Source: JAPHTQ01 sp050299175
GTDB taxonomy: Bacteria > Pseudomonadota > Gammaproteobacteria > Thiohalomonadales > Thiohalomonadaceae
Length of the DNA stretch: 64,000 nt
Direction of reading: 5' to 3'
NCBI GenBank assembly: GCA_050299175.1
Contig: JBNKVM010000064.1
Span: forward strand, 24,754-88,753
Below are positions 44,513-54,083 of this stretch, one piece after another. Position numbers and translations under genes: made by a program. The notes under the pieces were generated by a model. It worked only from the letters and a program-made list of their open reading frames with translations. It made no database searches and was not told where the DNA came from. The number at the start of each line of letters is the position of its first letter. Position 1 is the first letter of the stretch.

Positions 44513-47431
44513 ATGAGCCACCCGCAAAGCCACCCCTCTTTCGAGTATCTGCGCAGTCACCGCATTCCGTCGATCGATGTCGACATCCAGGAGTTCCGCC
44601 ACCGCAAGACCGGTGCGGTACACATTCACCTGGCAGCGGACGACGATCAGAATGCCTTTATGGTGGCCTTCCGTACCGTACCGCAGGATTCCACCGGGGT
44701 CGCGCACATCCTTGAACACACCAGTCTTTGCGGCAGTAAAAAATATCCGGTACGCGACCCGTTCTTCATGATGACCCGGCGTTCGTTGAATACCTTTATG
44801 AACGCCTTTACCGCTGCTGACTGGACCGCCTACCCCTTCGCCAGCCGCAATCGCAAGGATTTCGATAACCTGCTCGACGTCTATCTCGACGCCGTGTTCC
44901 ACCCCAATCTGGATGAACTGGACTTCCTGCAGGAGGGCCACCGGGTGGAGTTCGCTGAAGCGGACAACCCGGAATCGGATCTGGTCTTTAAAGGGGTGGT
45001 GTTCAATGAGATGAAAGGCGCGATGAGCTCACCCACTTCGGCGCTCTATCAGTCGCTGACCCGCGAGCTCTATCCGACAATCACCTACCACCACAACTCG
45101 GGCGGCGACCCGGAACGCATCCCGGATCTCACCTGGGAACAGCTCAAGAAGTTCCACGCCCACCACTACCATCCAAGCAACGCGGTGTTCATGACCTTCG
45201 GTGATATCCCCGCCGCCGAGCAGCAGGCCCGCTTCGAGGAGGGCGCACTGGCACCCTTCGAGGCGCTGGAGATGGACATCTCCGTACCGGACGAAAAACG
45301 CTACAGCAAACCGGTCGAGGTGGAAGATCGCTACGCCCTCGACGGTGAAGAAGACATCTCGGACAAAACCCATATCGTCCTCGGCTGGCTGATGGATCGG
45401 AGCATAGACGCCGAGGCGGTGATGCGTGCCCACCTGCTCTCCGGTGTGTTGCTCGACAACAGCGCCTCACCGCTACGCCACGCCCTTGAAACATCGGACC
45501 TGGGCAGTTCCCCCTCTCCCATGTGCGGCCTCTCCGACTCTAACCGCGAGATGATTTTTGCTGCCGGTCTTGAAGGCTCCAACCCGGAACACGCCGAGGC
45601 GGTGGAGAAGCTGGTGCTCGACGTGCTGCGCGAGGTGGCGGAGAACGGTGTCGAACAGTCGATGGTCGAGGCAGTGCTGCACCAACTGGAACTCTCCCAG
45701 CGCGAGATCAGCGGCGATGGTTTCCCCTTCGGCCTGTACCTGATGGTCAACGCCCTCGGCCCGGTACTGCATGGTGCCGACGTCGCCGAGGTGCTGGATA
45801 TCGATCCGATCCTGGAGAAGCTGCGTCAGCAGATCGCAGACCCGGCCTTCATTAAAGGACTGGCCCGGGAACTGCTGGATAACCCGCACCGGGTACGGTT
45901 GGTCATGCGCCCGGATCCGAACCTCAGCGCCGAACGCAGCGTACGCGAAAGCGAACGCCTGGCGAAGATGAAGGCGGCGATGGACGATGCCGAGAAACAG
46001 CGGGTGATCGAGATGGCGGCCAAGCTGCTGCAGCGGCAGAACAGCCAGGATGATCCAGAGCAACTACCCAAAGTTGGCCTTGAGGATATCCCCACCGATC
46101 TCGCCATCCCCGAAGGAAGCGAACACTCACTCGGCGGCATGCCCGCCACCTGGTTTGCCCGTGGCACTAACGGCCTGGTCTACCAGCAACTGGTACTGGA
46201 CCTGCCACCGATGGAACAGGAAATGGTCGAACTGCTGCCGATCTTCTGCGACATCGTCACCGAAACCGGTTACGGCGATTTCGACTATCTGCAGGCCCAG
46301 GCGAAACAGGCCGCAGTCACCGGCGGTATTGGCGCCAATGTCGCCATCCGTGGTGAGGTGGATAACGTCCTGAAAGACCGTAGCGTCTTCACCCTCTCGG
46401 GCAAAGCGCTGAACCGGAATCAGGGCGAACTGGCCGGGATGATGCTGGAGACCTTCCGCAACGCCCGTTTCGATGAACTCTCGCGCATCCGCGAACTGGT
46501 GGCACAGGAGCGGACCTACCGTGAACAGCGAGTCACCAGCGCAGGCCACAGCCTGGCAATGAGCGCCGCTGGCAGCGGCCTCGCACCCAACGCCGCACTC
46601 AGCCATCGCTGGAGCGGACTGGCCGGGATCAAGGCGCTCAAGGCGCTGGATGACAGTCTCGACGATCAGGGAAATCTGCAGGCCTTTGCTGCCAAACTGG
46701 AACAGATCCGCAGCATCCTGCTCAATGCACCGCGACAGCTACTGCTGATCGGCGAGGAGGCGGAGCAGCGAGATGTTACCCGTACGATCGAACAGCTGTG
46801 GCAGGAGGGCTCGGTTAACGCTGGCGAACGCTTCCACGCCGCTGCGTCGAACGGGCAGTTGCAACAGGCCTGGTCAACCTCAACCCAGGTCAACTTCTGC
46901 GCCAAGGCCTTCCCCACCGTAGCCCCGGAACATGCCGATGCCCCGGCACTGATGGTGCTCGCAGGCTTCCTGCGTAATAACTTCCTCCATCGCGCCATCC
47001 GTGAGCAGGGTGGTGCCTACGGTGGTGGCGCCAGTTACGACTCCAACAGCGGCGCCTTTCGCTTCTTCTCCTATCGCGATCCGCGTCTGGCCGACACCCT
47101 GGCCGATTTTGATAAGTCAGTAGAGTGGCTGCTGGAAAATGATCATGAATGGCGCCTGGTCGAAGAGGCGATCCTCGGCGTGATCAGCAGCATCGACAAA
47201 CCGGGCTCACCGGCGGGCGAGGCGAAGAAGACCTTCCACGGCAACCTGCATGGCCGCACCCCGGAACAGCGTCGCCGCTTCCGCGCACGCATTCTGGAAG
47301 TGCGTCAGGCGGATCTGAAACGGGTCGCCGAAACCTGGCTCAAACCGGAAAACGCCAGCATCGCCGTCATCAGCGATCCGGCCACCCTGGCGAAGAACGA
47401 GGGTCTGGGACTGGAGATCGTCAAACTTTAA
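44513..47431 (+). CDS. M16C zinc peptidase, presequence-protease (PreP) like
   Basis: A 972-residue peptidase of the insulinase clan. The inverted zinc motif H65-I-L-E68-H69 lies in GVAHILEHTSLCGSKKYPVRDPF, followed by the MMTRRSLNTFMNAFTA box. It has four M16 domains, with the second half non-catalytic (residues 540-972), including GGAYGGGASYDSNSGAFRFFSYRDPR, the typical M16C C-terminal box. There is no signal peptide, so it is probably cytosolic and degrades peptides inside a closed chamber. GAGAG lies 5-9 bp before the ATG. Confidence 0.93.
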   Translation: MSHPQSHPSFEYLRSHRIPSIDVDIQEFRHRKTGAVHIHLAADDDQNAFMVAFRTVPQDSTGVAHILEHTSLCGSKKYPVRDPFFMMTRRSLNTFMNAFTAADWTAYPFASRNRKDFDNLLDVYLDAVFHPNLDELDFLQEGHRVEFAEADNPESDLVFKGVVFNEMKGAMSSPTSALYQSLTRELYPTITYHHNSGGDPERIPDLTWEQLKKFHAHHYHPSNAVFMTFGDIPAAEQQARFEEGALAPFEALEMDISVPDEKRYSKPVEVEDRYALDGEEDISDKTHIVLGWLMDRSIDAEAVMRAHLLSGVLLDNSASPLRHALETSDLGSSPSPMCGLSDSNREMIFAAGLEGSNPEHAEAVEKLVLDVLREVAENGVEQSMVEAVLHQLELSQREISGDGFPFGLYLMVNALGPVLHGADVAEVLDIDPILEKLRQQIADPAFIKGLARELLDNPHRVRLVMRPDPNLSAERSVRESERLAKMKAAMDDAEKQRVIEMAAKLLQRQNSQDDPEQLPKVGLEDIPTDLAIPEGSEHSLGGMPATWFARGTNGLVYQQLVLDLPPMEQEMVELLPIFCDIVTETGYGDFDYLQAQAKQAAVTGGIGANVAIRGEVDNVLKDRSVFTLSGKALNRNQGELAGMMLETFRNARFDELSRIRELVAQERTYREQRVTSAGHSLAMSAAGSGLAPNAALSHRWSGLAGIKALKALDDSLDDQGNLQAFAAKLEQIRSILLNAPRQLLLIGEEAEQRDVTRTIEQLWQEGSVNAGERFHAAASNGQLQQAWSTSTQVNFCAKAFPTVAPEHADAPALMVLAGFLRNNFLHRAIREQGGAYGGGASYDSNSGAFRFFSYRDPRLADTLADFDKSVEWLLENDHEWRLVEEAILGVISSIDKPGSPAGEAKKTFHGNLHGRTPEQRRRFRARILEVRQADLKRVAETWLKPENASIAVISDPATLAKNEGLGLEIVKL

Positions 47432-47445
47432 TCTGACGTATTCCG

Positions 47446-48480
47446 CTACTGCGTATTGCTGAAGTAGGCCAGCCGCTGTTCCATCCCGGGGTGGGTAAAG
47501 GGATAGGCGAACACCTCTGACCCTTCAGCAGCAGACTGGGCCAGCTTGACCTGTTTGTACTGCTCAAGTCGGCGCATAAGATTGGCATAGTGGACAGTAT
47601 CGATACCGTTGGCACGCAGGTAATCGTATGCAAAGCTATCTGCCTCACGCTCCTGATCTTCACCATAGCCCTGCTGCAGATAGAGCTCCGACAGCGCCTC
47701 GTCGATACCCGATACGTTACCGATGGTGAAGGCCAGAAACAGATTCAGGACCGAGTGTTGCAAACTCTGTTGCAGGGCATGGCGTTTGACCACATGCGCC
47801 AGTTCATGGGCCATCACCGCTTCCAGTTCGTCATCATTCTGCGCCAGTCGCACCAACTCATCGGTTAGAATCACCGTCCCCGAGGGTAACGCGATGGCGT
47901 TAGCACCGAGCAGTTCCTTGCCGCGGCGAAACTGTAACTCGAACTGATACTCACCGCGGGCTGCCGAGATCATGGCGGCAAAACGCGCCTGCAAGCGCTT
48001 CTGCAACCGATCCGGCAACCGACTGGTGCCGAAGGCGTGCTCGTCCAGATAGCGCAGGGTGCGTTCGCTGGAGGTCTCGTTAATATCTGGCGGCAACTGC
48101 TCCACCGCGATCGCGGCCATCCACGCCCCACCGTACAGCCATAGCCCCCAGGCAAGCAGCAGGAAAAACATCAGTGAAGAGAACAGGTGGCCACCACGAC
48201 TATTCAGTGAAACCACCCTGTGCCAGCCGTGCGCCTTGTGCTTGACCAGTATCGCATCGACCGCATCGTTGTTGCTGGTTTCGAATTTCCAGCCATTGGG
48301 TAGATCCAGATTACGCGGTGTATTGCCCACACGCGTCGAAACCTTCACCGAGCGCAACGGATAGGAAGCCCTCCCTTCATCCCAGGAAAGCTGTAGTTCA
48401 CCGTTACCCTTCTCTCTCAGTACCGCGGAAAAATGCCGCGAACTGCGGCCGTCGAAAACCTCTCCCTTGATATCACCCAT
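47446..48480 (-). CDS. M48 family membrane metallopeptidase
   Basis: A 344-residue protein. A beta-rich N-terminal domain (residues 1-85), one membrane helix (about 100-125), and an M48 peptidase domain with HELAHVVKRHALQQ follow. The third zinc ligand is in the YGEDQEREADSFAYDYL helix. It resembles membrane-linked HtpX/YggG-type peptidases that handle misfolded proteins. The N-terminal SAVLREKGNGELQLSW part is not typical and may bind substrate. Confidence 0.88.
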   Translation of the reverse strand: MGDIKGEVFDGRSSRHFSAVLREKGNGELQLSWDEGRASYPLRSVKVSTRVGNTPRNLDLPNGWKFETSNNDAVDAILVKHKAHGWHRVVSLNSRGGHLFSSLMFFLLLAWGLWLYGGAWMAAIAVEQLPPDINETSSERTLRYLDEHAFGTSRLPDRLQKRLQARFAAMISAARGEYQFELQFRRGKELLGANAIALPSGTVILTDELVRLAQNDDELEAVMAHELAHVVKRHALQQSLQHSVLNLFLAFTIGNVSGIDEALSELYLQQGYGEDQEREADSFAYDYLRANGIDTVHYANLMRRLEQYKQVKLAQSAAEGSEVFAYPFTHPGMEQRLAYFSNTQ

Positions 48481-48679
48481 CGAGGGATGTCCATATCGTC
48501 AACATCGTCACACTCCTCGCCAGCGAAAACCGCCAGCCACAGCAAATACCACAAAAACCGCGGGCTTTTTAACACGCGCCTGCCACAGGGTCTGATGACT
48601 ACGTCACACCCCGCGCCGCATGACAAGGCAAAAGCGCTGCGGTAGACTCAGCCCCTTGCTGTTTTACCCATCAATTGCC

Positions 48680-49600
48680 ATGCACGCCCTCAAACTCAGC
48701 GGACTGAAAAAAACCTATAGCAACGGCTTTGAAGCCCTCAAAGGCATCGACATGACTGTCGAAGAGGGGGACTTTTTCGCCCTGCTGGGGCCGAATGGCG
48801 CAGGCAAATCGACCACCATCGGCATCATCACCTCACTGGTGAACCGAAGCGCGGGCAGCGTGCAGGTATTCGACGCTGACCTGGAACGGGAACCGATGAA
48901 GGTCAAACGCTACCTCGGCCTGGTACCGCAGGAGTTCAACTTCAATATGTTCGAACCGGCGGAAGAGGTGGTGCTCAATCAGGCAGGCTACTACGGCGTA
49001 CCCAAGGCCGAGGCGAAAGAACGGGCCGAGGAATCACTGAAAAAACTCGGCCTGTGGGAAAAACGCCGAACCATGGCGCGCGCCCTTTCGGGCGGAATGA
49101 AACGGCGACTGATGATCGCCCGTGCTCTGGTACACGATCCGAAGCTGCTAATCCTCGACGAACCGACCGCAGGGGTCGATATCGAACTGCGCCGCTCCAT
49201 GTGGCAATACCTGCGTGAGGTCAATCGTCGCGGCACCACCATTATCCTCACCACCCATTACCTGGAAGAAGCGGAACAGTTATGCCGTAATGTAGCGATT
49301 ATCGATCAGGGGCAGATTATCGAAAACACCAGTATCCGCGCCCTGATCAGTAAACTGGATAAGGAGACGGTGATCCTCGATCTGAAACAGCCGCTGCAAC
49401 AGCCACCTGCTCTCGCTGACTACCCCTGTATGTTGAGCGATGAACAGACGCTGGAGGTGGAGATCCGACGCGAGCAGGGATTAAATCGCCTGTTCGAACT
49501 CCTCGGCCAACAGGGGCTGGAGATTGTCGGTATGCGCAACAAGGCCAACCGTCTGGAAGAGCTGTTCCTCGATCTGGTAGAGAGCGGAGTCAACAAATGA
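48680..49600 (+). CDS. ABC transporter ATP-binding protein (YadG-like)
   Basis: A 306-residue ATPase. Walker A is GPNGAGKSTT, the signature is ALSGGMKRRLMIARALVHDP, Walker B is LLILDEPTAGVD, and the switch His is in TTHYLEEAEQL. A C-terminal extension (about 220-306) is typical of the YadG/DrrA class. It pairs with the ABC-2 permease gene that overlaps it by 4 bp. The start is the ATG at 48680; a longer upstream frame is not family-like. The exported substrate is unknown. Confidence 0.93.
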   Translation: MHALKLSGLKKTYSNGFEALKGIDMTVEEGDFFALLGPNGAGKSTTIGIITSLVNRSAGSVQVFDADLEREPMKVKRYLGLVPQEFNFNMFEPAEEVVLNQAGYYGVPKAEAKERAEESLKKLGLWEKRRTMARALSGGMKRRLMIARALVHDPKLLILDEPTAGVDIELRRSMWQYLREVNRRGTTIILTTHYLEEAEQLCRNVAIIDQGQIIENTSIRALISKLDKETVILDLKQPLQQPPALADYPCMLSDEQTLEVEIRREQGLNRLFELLGQQGLEIVGMRNKANRLEELFLDLVESGVNK

Positions 49601-50370
49601 ACCTGCGCCTCTACCGTGTCGCCTTCGCAACCATCCTGATCAAGGAGATGCGCCGCTTTCTACGCATCTGGGTACAGACCATCCTGCCGCCGATGATCAC
49701 CACCGCGCTTTATTTCGTTATCTTCGGCAAGATGATCGGTAGCCAACTGGCACCGATCTCCGGTTATAGCTATATGGATTTCATTGTCCCCGGCCTGATC
49801 ATGATGACGGTAATCAGCAACTCCTACGCCAACGTGGTCTCTTCCTTTTATGGTTCAAAATTCCAACGCTATATCGAAGAGCTATTGATCGCACCGATCC
49901 CGTTATCGCTGATCCTGCTCGGTTTTATCGCCGGTGGTGTAGCAAGGGGACTGATCGTCGGCGCCATGGTGACCGTGGTCGCCGCCTTTTTTGTCGACCT
50001 GCAACTACACAATATATGGGTAACACTGAGCATCCTACTTTTAACCTCCATACTTTTTGCCCTCGGAGGTTTTATCAATGCCATCTACGCCAACAGCTTC
50101 GACGATATCTCCATCATCCCCACCTTTGTACTGGTGCCGCTAACCTATCTGGGCGGTATTTTCTATTCGGTGCATATGCTGCCCGGGATCTGGCAAACCA
50201 TCTCGCTGGGAAATCCGATCCTCTACATGATCAACACCTTCCGCTACGGCATGCTGGGGATCAGCGATATCGATCTACTGACCGCCTATACGGTCATCAT
50301 CCTGTTTATCGTTGCACTCTATAGCTACAGCCTGTGGCTATTAAAACGTGGTGTAGGATTGCGCGGCTAA
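49597..50370 (+). CDS. ABC-2 type transporter permease (YadH-like)
   Basis: A 257-residue protein with six membrane helices. The ABC-2 pattern is visible: RFLRIWVQTILPPMITTALYFVIFG, YMDFIVPGLIMMTVISNSYAN, and GGIFYSVHMLPGIWQTISLGNPILYMINTFRYGMLG. Together with the ATPase upstream it forms a simple exporter, similar to E. coli YadGH, of unknown substrate. Confidence 0.93.
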   Translation: MNLRLYRVAFATILIKEMRRFLRIWVQTILPPMITTALYFVIFGKMIGSQLAPISGYSYMDFIVPGLIMMTVISNSYANVVSSFYGSKFQRYIEELLIAPIPLSLILLGFIAGGVARGLIVGAMVTVVAAFFVDLQLHNIWVTLSILLLTSILFALGGFINAIYANSFDDISIIPTFVLVPLTYLGGIFYSVHMLPGIWQTISLGNPILYMINTFRYGMLGISDIDLLTAYTVIILFIVALYSYSLWLLKRGVGLRG

Positions 50371-50387
50371 TCAGTTTATTACACGCA

Positions 50388-50424
50388 TAAAAAACGGGCT
50401 GCACAGTAAACTGTGCAGCCCGTT
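50388..50424 (-). terminator. strong rho-independent terminator for the Sel1-ankyrin gene
   Basis: Perfect 14-bp stem (50393-50406 with 50411-50424) and a TAAA/TTTA loop. On the minus strand it is followed by a further T run (50388-50392). The plus strand lacks a T run, so for the ABC exporter it may only partly terminate. Confidence 0.85.
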
Positions 50425-50438
50425 CATTGTTGGTCGGT

Positions 50439-50561
50439 GAAATTCGCTCAGACGAGTGTCAGGCAAGGTGAAATCAACCGAAGAAGCGCAGTTTACATGT
50501 AGTAAATGAGCATTCTGAGGGAGATTTCAACGCCGCATCACACCGCTCTGAGTAGAATTTC
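50439..50561. repeat. 123-bp imperfect palindrome, MITE/REP-like
   Basis: Both ends carry GAAATTC in inverted orientation. The arms match over most of their length: CTCAGA blocks, then GTGT, GTGAAATC/GATTTCAAC, then AGAA. The centre is TTTACATGTAGTAAA. A single strand could fold into one long hairpin. It fills the space between the terminator and the end of the Sel1-ankyrin gene. No other copy was noticed in the window. No open reading frame. Confidence 0.65.
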
Positions 50562-52552
50562 TAACCTGTGATGAATTTCATCCAGTTAATCTTCTTACCA
50601 GGATGCTTGGAGAGGATCTCCACCACATCCTTATGCCCTGCTTCTTCCGCCATATCCTGCGCGGTCATACGTTGTTTGTTAAGCATAAAAGGATCGGCGC
50701 CCGCCTTGAGCAGTTCATTGACCACTGCCGCATGACCACCCTTGGCTGCCAGCATCAGCGCGCTATTGCCGTTATCATTACGCGCGTCGATAGGCGCCTT
50801 GTACTTGAGCAACAATTTTACCGCATTGTACTTGCCCTGCTCCGCAGCCAAAGTCAGCGCTGTGTTGCCGTCGGCAGTGGTATGCGTGGGGATCGCACCA
50901 CTGGTCAGCAATAGCGACAGACAACCGTCGTTGCCGTTATAGGCGGCACGCTCCAGTGCGGTGTGGCCGTGACGATCCGAGGCAAAGGTTTTACCACCGT
51001 GATCCAGCAGGTTTTTCAGTAACTCCTCGTTACCACTATCTGCGGCGTACCATGCGGCATCACGCTGGTGATCATCGTGGGCATCCAGATTGGCGCCGGC
51101 TTCCAGCAACCGGTGGGCCGACTCGGCATCACCCTTGCGTGCAGCGCGAATCAGCGGCGTGGTGCCGTCCTTCTCTTTATGCGAAGGACTGGCCCCGACC
51201 TTGAGCAGCATGGCCAATGCTTCATGATTTTTGTGGTCCACCACATAGGAGAGCACACTGCGACCATCGGCATCGAGATCATTAGGATCGGCACCCTTAT
51301 CCAGCAGCAGTTTAACTACTTTGGGATGAACCTTTTCCGCAACCGCCCAAAGTAGCGCCGTCCGCCCGTTACTGTCTTTCAGCTTCACATCGGCACCTGC
51401 CTTGAGCAGGATATCGACTACCTTATCGCTACCGCGCCAGGCGGCACGAGTCAGCGCAGTATGCTTGTCCTTATCGCGGGCATTAACTTTCGCACCCTTG
51501 GACAACAGCGCCTTCACCCGTGAGGGTTGATCCTGCCATGAGGCAATGGTCAGCGGCGGCCAACCGGCGTAAAGCTTGGCTTCATCGCCGGTCACCTTGA
51601 TCGAAGTGACTACCCGCTTGGCCTTAAGCTCCTTGGGCTTTTGCGCACCCGCCTTATCCAGCGCGGCGATCATCTCATCGTCTTTCTTGCGCATGGCGGC
51701 AGCCATTGGCGTATCGCCCTTCTTGTTGCCCTTGTTCGGGTTTGCTTTCCGCCCGAGCAACACCTTCACAACAGCGGTATTACCCGCATTCGCTGCCAGC
51801 AACAACGGCGTATTACCGTATTTATCCGCCGAGTTGACGTGCGCACCGGCATTCAGCAAAAGAATGACCGTGCGTGAACTGCCGCTCAGCGCCGCCAGAC
51901 GCAACGGAGTATCGCCAAACTTATCGGAACGATTGGGAGAAGCGCCTGCCTTGAGCAGTTTGCGCACCACATCGACCTGCTTGTTTTCCACCGCCTCGAT
52001 CAGTGCAGTACGACCATTGGCATCCTGACTGTCAACCTTCACCCCGGCATTGAGCAGTTGCTCAACTTCAATCAGTGCACCGCGGCGGGCAGCCGAACGC
52101 AGTTGATCGTCTGAATCCTTGGTGATCTCGATCGTCGTGGGACCACCTTTCATCTTCTCCTTGGCCAGGTCATAGCCCTTGGCCGCGGAACGCTCATAGA
52201 GACGCTTGGCTTCACTTTCCGATTTACAGCCAACACCTTTCTGACAAAGTTCCGCCAGCAGATATTGTGCCTTGGCGTGTCCTTTGTCTGCCGCCTTGCG
52301 CGCCCAGCGGGCTGCTTCGTCGAGATCCTGCGGTACACCGCGCCCACTGCGATAGAGATTGGCCAGTTGATACTGCGCCTCGGTGTCGTTATTCGCGGCC
52401 AGCTGTTTGAGGATGCTGGCCATCTTCGGGTAGTCGCGCATCCGCGCCGCCATCTTGGCGTCGTTCATAGTTACCGCGTAGAGCGGCTCGGCACCGATGA
52501 GCAGTGCGGAGAGAATCAGCATGGCGACTGTTTTTTTGCTGTGGTGTTTCAT
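50561..52552 (-). CDS. periplasmic Sel1-ankyrin repeat protein
   Basis: A 663-residue protein with a signal peptide ending at AEPLYA (residue 26). Two to three Sel1-like repeats follow (residues 55-130, AQYQLANLYRSGRGVPQDLDEAARWARKAADKGHAKAQYLLAELC). About 14 ankyrin repeats fill 150-650 (for example GRTALIEAVENKQVDVVRKLLKAGASPN). It is a protein-binding scaffold, probably in the periplasm. It lies 2 bp after the FAD/Fe-S oxidoreductase gene, so it is likely part of the electron-transfer operon. Its partner is unknown. Confidence 0.88.
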   Translation of the reverse strand: MKHHSKKTVAMLILSALLIGAEPLYAVTMNDAKMAARMRDYPKMASILKQLAANNDTEAQYQLANLYRSGRGVPQDLDEAARWARKAADKGHAKAQYLLAELCQKGVGCKSESEAKRLYERSAAKGYDLAKEKMKGGPTTIEITKDSDDQLRSAARRGALIEVEQLLNAGVKVDSQDANGRTALIEAVENKQVDVVRKLLKAGASPNRSDKFGDTPLRLAALSGSSRTVILLLNAGAHVNSADKYGNTPLLLAANAGNTAVVKVLLGRKANPNKGNKKGDTPMAAAMRKKDDEMIAALDKAGAQKPKELKAKRVVTSIKVTGDEAKLYAGWPPLTIASWQDQPSRVKALLSKGAKVNARDKDKHTALTRAAWRGSDKVVDILLKAGADVKLKDSNGRTALLWAVAEKVHPKVVKLLLDKGADPNDLDADGRSVLSYVVDHKNHEALAMLLKVGASPSHKEKDGTTPLIRAARKGDAESAHRLLEAGANLDAHDDHQRDAAWYAADSGNEELLKNLLDHGGKTFASDRHGHTALERAAYNGNDGCLSLLLTSGAIPTHTTADGNTALTLAAEQGKYNAVKLLLKYKAPIDARNDNGNSALMLAAKGGHAAVVNELLKAGADPFMLNKQRMTAQDMAEEAGHKDVVEILSKHPGKKINWMKFITG

Positions 52553-52554
52553 CG

Positions 52555-53865
52555 TTATTCAGTTCCGTGTTTTGTTTCCACTTCAATACCGATCTTCTTC
52601 AGGAAACCGGTCGGCAGGATACCGCCCGCCGAAACTATTACCGCGTCATTATCCAGAGTGATCATCTTGCCATCGTGATCGAGCTCTACCTTGTCCGGGT
52701 GAATAGCTTTAACATTCGATTTCATCAATACCTGCAGTTTGCCCGCCGCTTCGGCCTCTTCTACCTTCTTGCGGTTCTTACCTTTGGCACGGCTGAAGGC
52801 ATCACTACGATAGGAGAGAGAAACTGTCGTACCCGGCTCAGCGGCAATACTGGTGGCCGCTTCCAGCGCACTGTCGCCACCGCCAACCACCAGCACTTTC
52901 TTACCCTGGTACTGTTCGGGATCCACCAGTTTGTAGACCACCTTGGTCAACTCCTCACCGGGAACGCCCAGTTTGCGCGGTGTACCGCGACGACCGATAG
53001 CCAGCAACACGGCGCGGGTCTTGAAATCGCCATCAGTAGTCTTGACCACAAAACCATCTCCATCCTTTTCGATACCGTCCACACGAACGCCCGTGCGCAT
53101 GTGAACATTGTTATCGGCCACAATCTTGTTCCAGTAGCCCATCAACTCCTCTTTGGAAACTTCGGTGAAGCGCATCTTGCCGACGATCGGCATCTTCACC
53201 GGCTGGGTCATCACCATCTTGCCGCGAGGGAAATTGGCTACCGTACCACCGAAGCTGTCCTGCTCCAGCATTTCGTAGCGCAGCCCCTTCTCAATAGCGC
53301 CCAGTGCCGCGGCCAGACCAGCGGGACCAGCGCCGACAATGACCACATCAAGACGGTCCTTCTTGCCCAGGCCGGAAAGCTTGGCGATGGAATCCATCGC
53401 CTGACCGCCCTGATTGACCGCATTTCGGACTAGACCCATACCACCAAGTTCCCCGGCGATATACATACCTGGAACGTTGGTCTGGAAGTCGGGACTGACA
53501 TGAGGAATGTCGACACCCCTTTTTTCCGTACCAAATACAAGGGTAATCGCATCTCGAGGACAGGAGAGGCGACAGGCGCCGTGACCGATGCAACGGGTAG
53601 GATCTACCAGCACCGCCTTACCGCCAATCATCCCCAGCACGTTGCCTTCCGGACAGGCATTGACGCAGGAACCACTACCGATACAGCGGTTTGGGTCGAT
53701 TACCGGGTGGAGAGAAGCAGGCTCGGTCAAACCGGCCCTGGTTGACTCCTCCAGGGTCTGTACAGCCAGCTTTTCCCGTCGACTTACCCGGCGCATATAC
53801 CAGACCCAGATAAGCACAAAGGGTGTGGCATATATACCCAAGAGCAGCCATTCACTATAATCCAC
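52555..53865 (-). CDS. membrane-anchored FAD/Fe-S pyridine nucleotide oxidoreductase
   Basis: A 436-residue protein. An N-terminal helix (SEWLLLGIYATPFVLIWVWYM) followed by RRVSRREK places the rest in the cytoplasm. A ferredoxin domain has two motifs, CIGSGSCVNACP and CIGHGACRLSCP. Both lack the usual second cysteine (Ser and His instead), which predicts [3Fe-4S] or unusual clusters. An FAD site (VVIVGAGPAGLAAALGAIEKG) and an NAD(P) site (KVLVVGGGDSALEAA) follow; no redox CxxC is present. GTG at 53865 with GGGGGGA ahead is a likely start; ATG at 53886 is the alternative. It is divergent from the cytochrome genes. Confidence 0.85.
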   Translation of the reverse strand: MDYSEWLLLGIYATPFVLIWVWYMRRVSRREKLAVQTLEESTRAGLTEPASLHPVIDPNRCIGSGSCVNACPEGNVLGMIGGKAVLVDPTRCIGHGACRLSCPRDAITLVFGTEKRGVDIPHVSPDFQTNVPGMYIAGELGGMGLVRNAVNQGGQAMDSIAKLSGLGKKDRLDVVIVGAGPAGLAAALGAIEKGLRYEMLEQDSFGGTVANFPRGKMVMTQPVKMPIVGKMRFTEVSKEELMGYWNKIVADNNVHMRTGVRVDGIEKDGDGFVVKTTDGDFKTRAVLLAIGRRGTPRKLGVPGEELTKVVYKLVDPEQYQGKKVLVVGGGDSALEAATSIAAEPGTTVSLSYRSDAFSRAKGKNRKKVEEAEAAGKLQVLMKSNVKAIHPDKVELDHDGKMITLDNDAVIVSAGGILPTGFLKKIGIEVETKHGTE

Positions 53866-54009
53866 CGTAAATCCCCCCGGAATCATTTATAAAAAGCGTG
53901 ACAATAAGAACAGAACATCGGTACACGTTCTGGGAACATACTCGCAATTCGCCCACATTTGATAGCGATTTTATTAAAACGATCTTAATTAAAGCATTTG
54001 CGATTAGAT

Positions 54010-54038
54010 AACCACATTAAGGTTGTTTTAATGCGGTT
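54010..54038. promoter_or_regulatory. inverted repeat in the divergent promoter region
   Basis: AACCaCATTAA (54010-54020) and TTAATGcGGTT (54028-54038) form an inverted repeat with a 7-bp spacer. They lie 46-74 bp before the cytochrome b-like start and between the divergent units. AT-rich palindromes TTTTATTAAAA and TTAATTAA lie just to the left. It is a candidate operator; the regulator is unknown. Confidence 0.45.
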
Positions 54039-54083
54039 GTCGCTAAATTGCAGACACAGCACCACACACTGAGGAGAAGTAAT

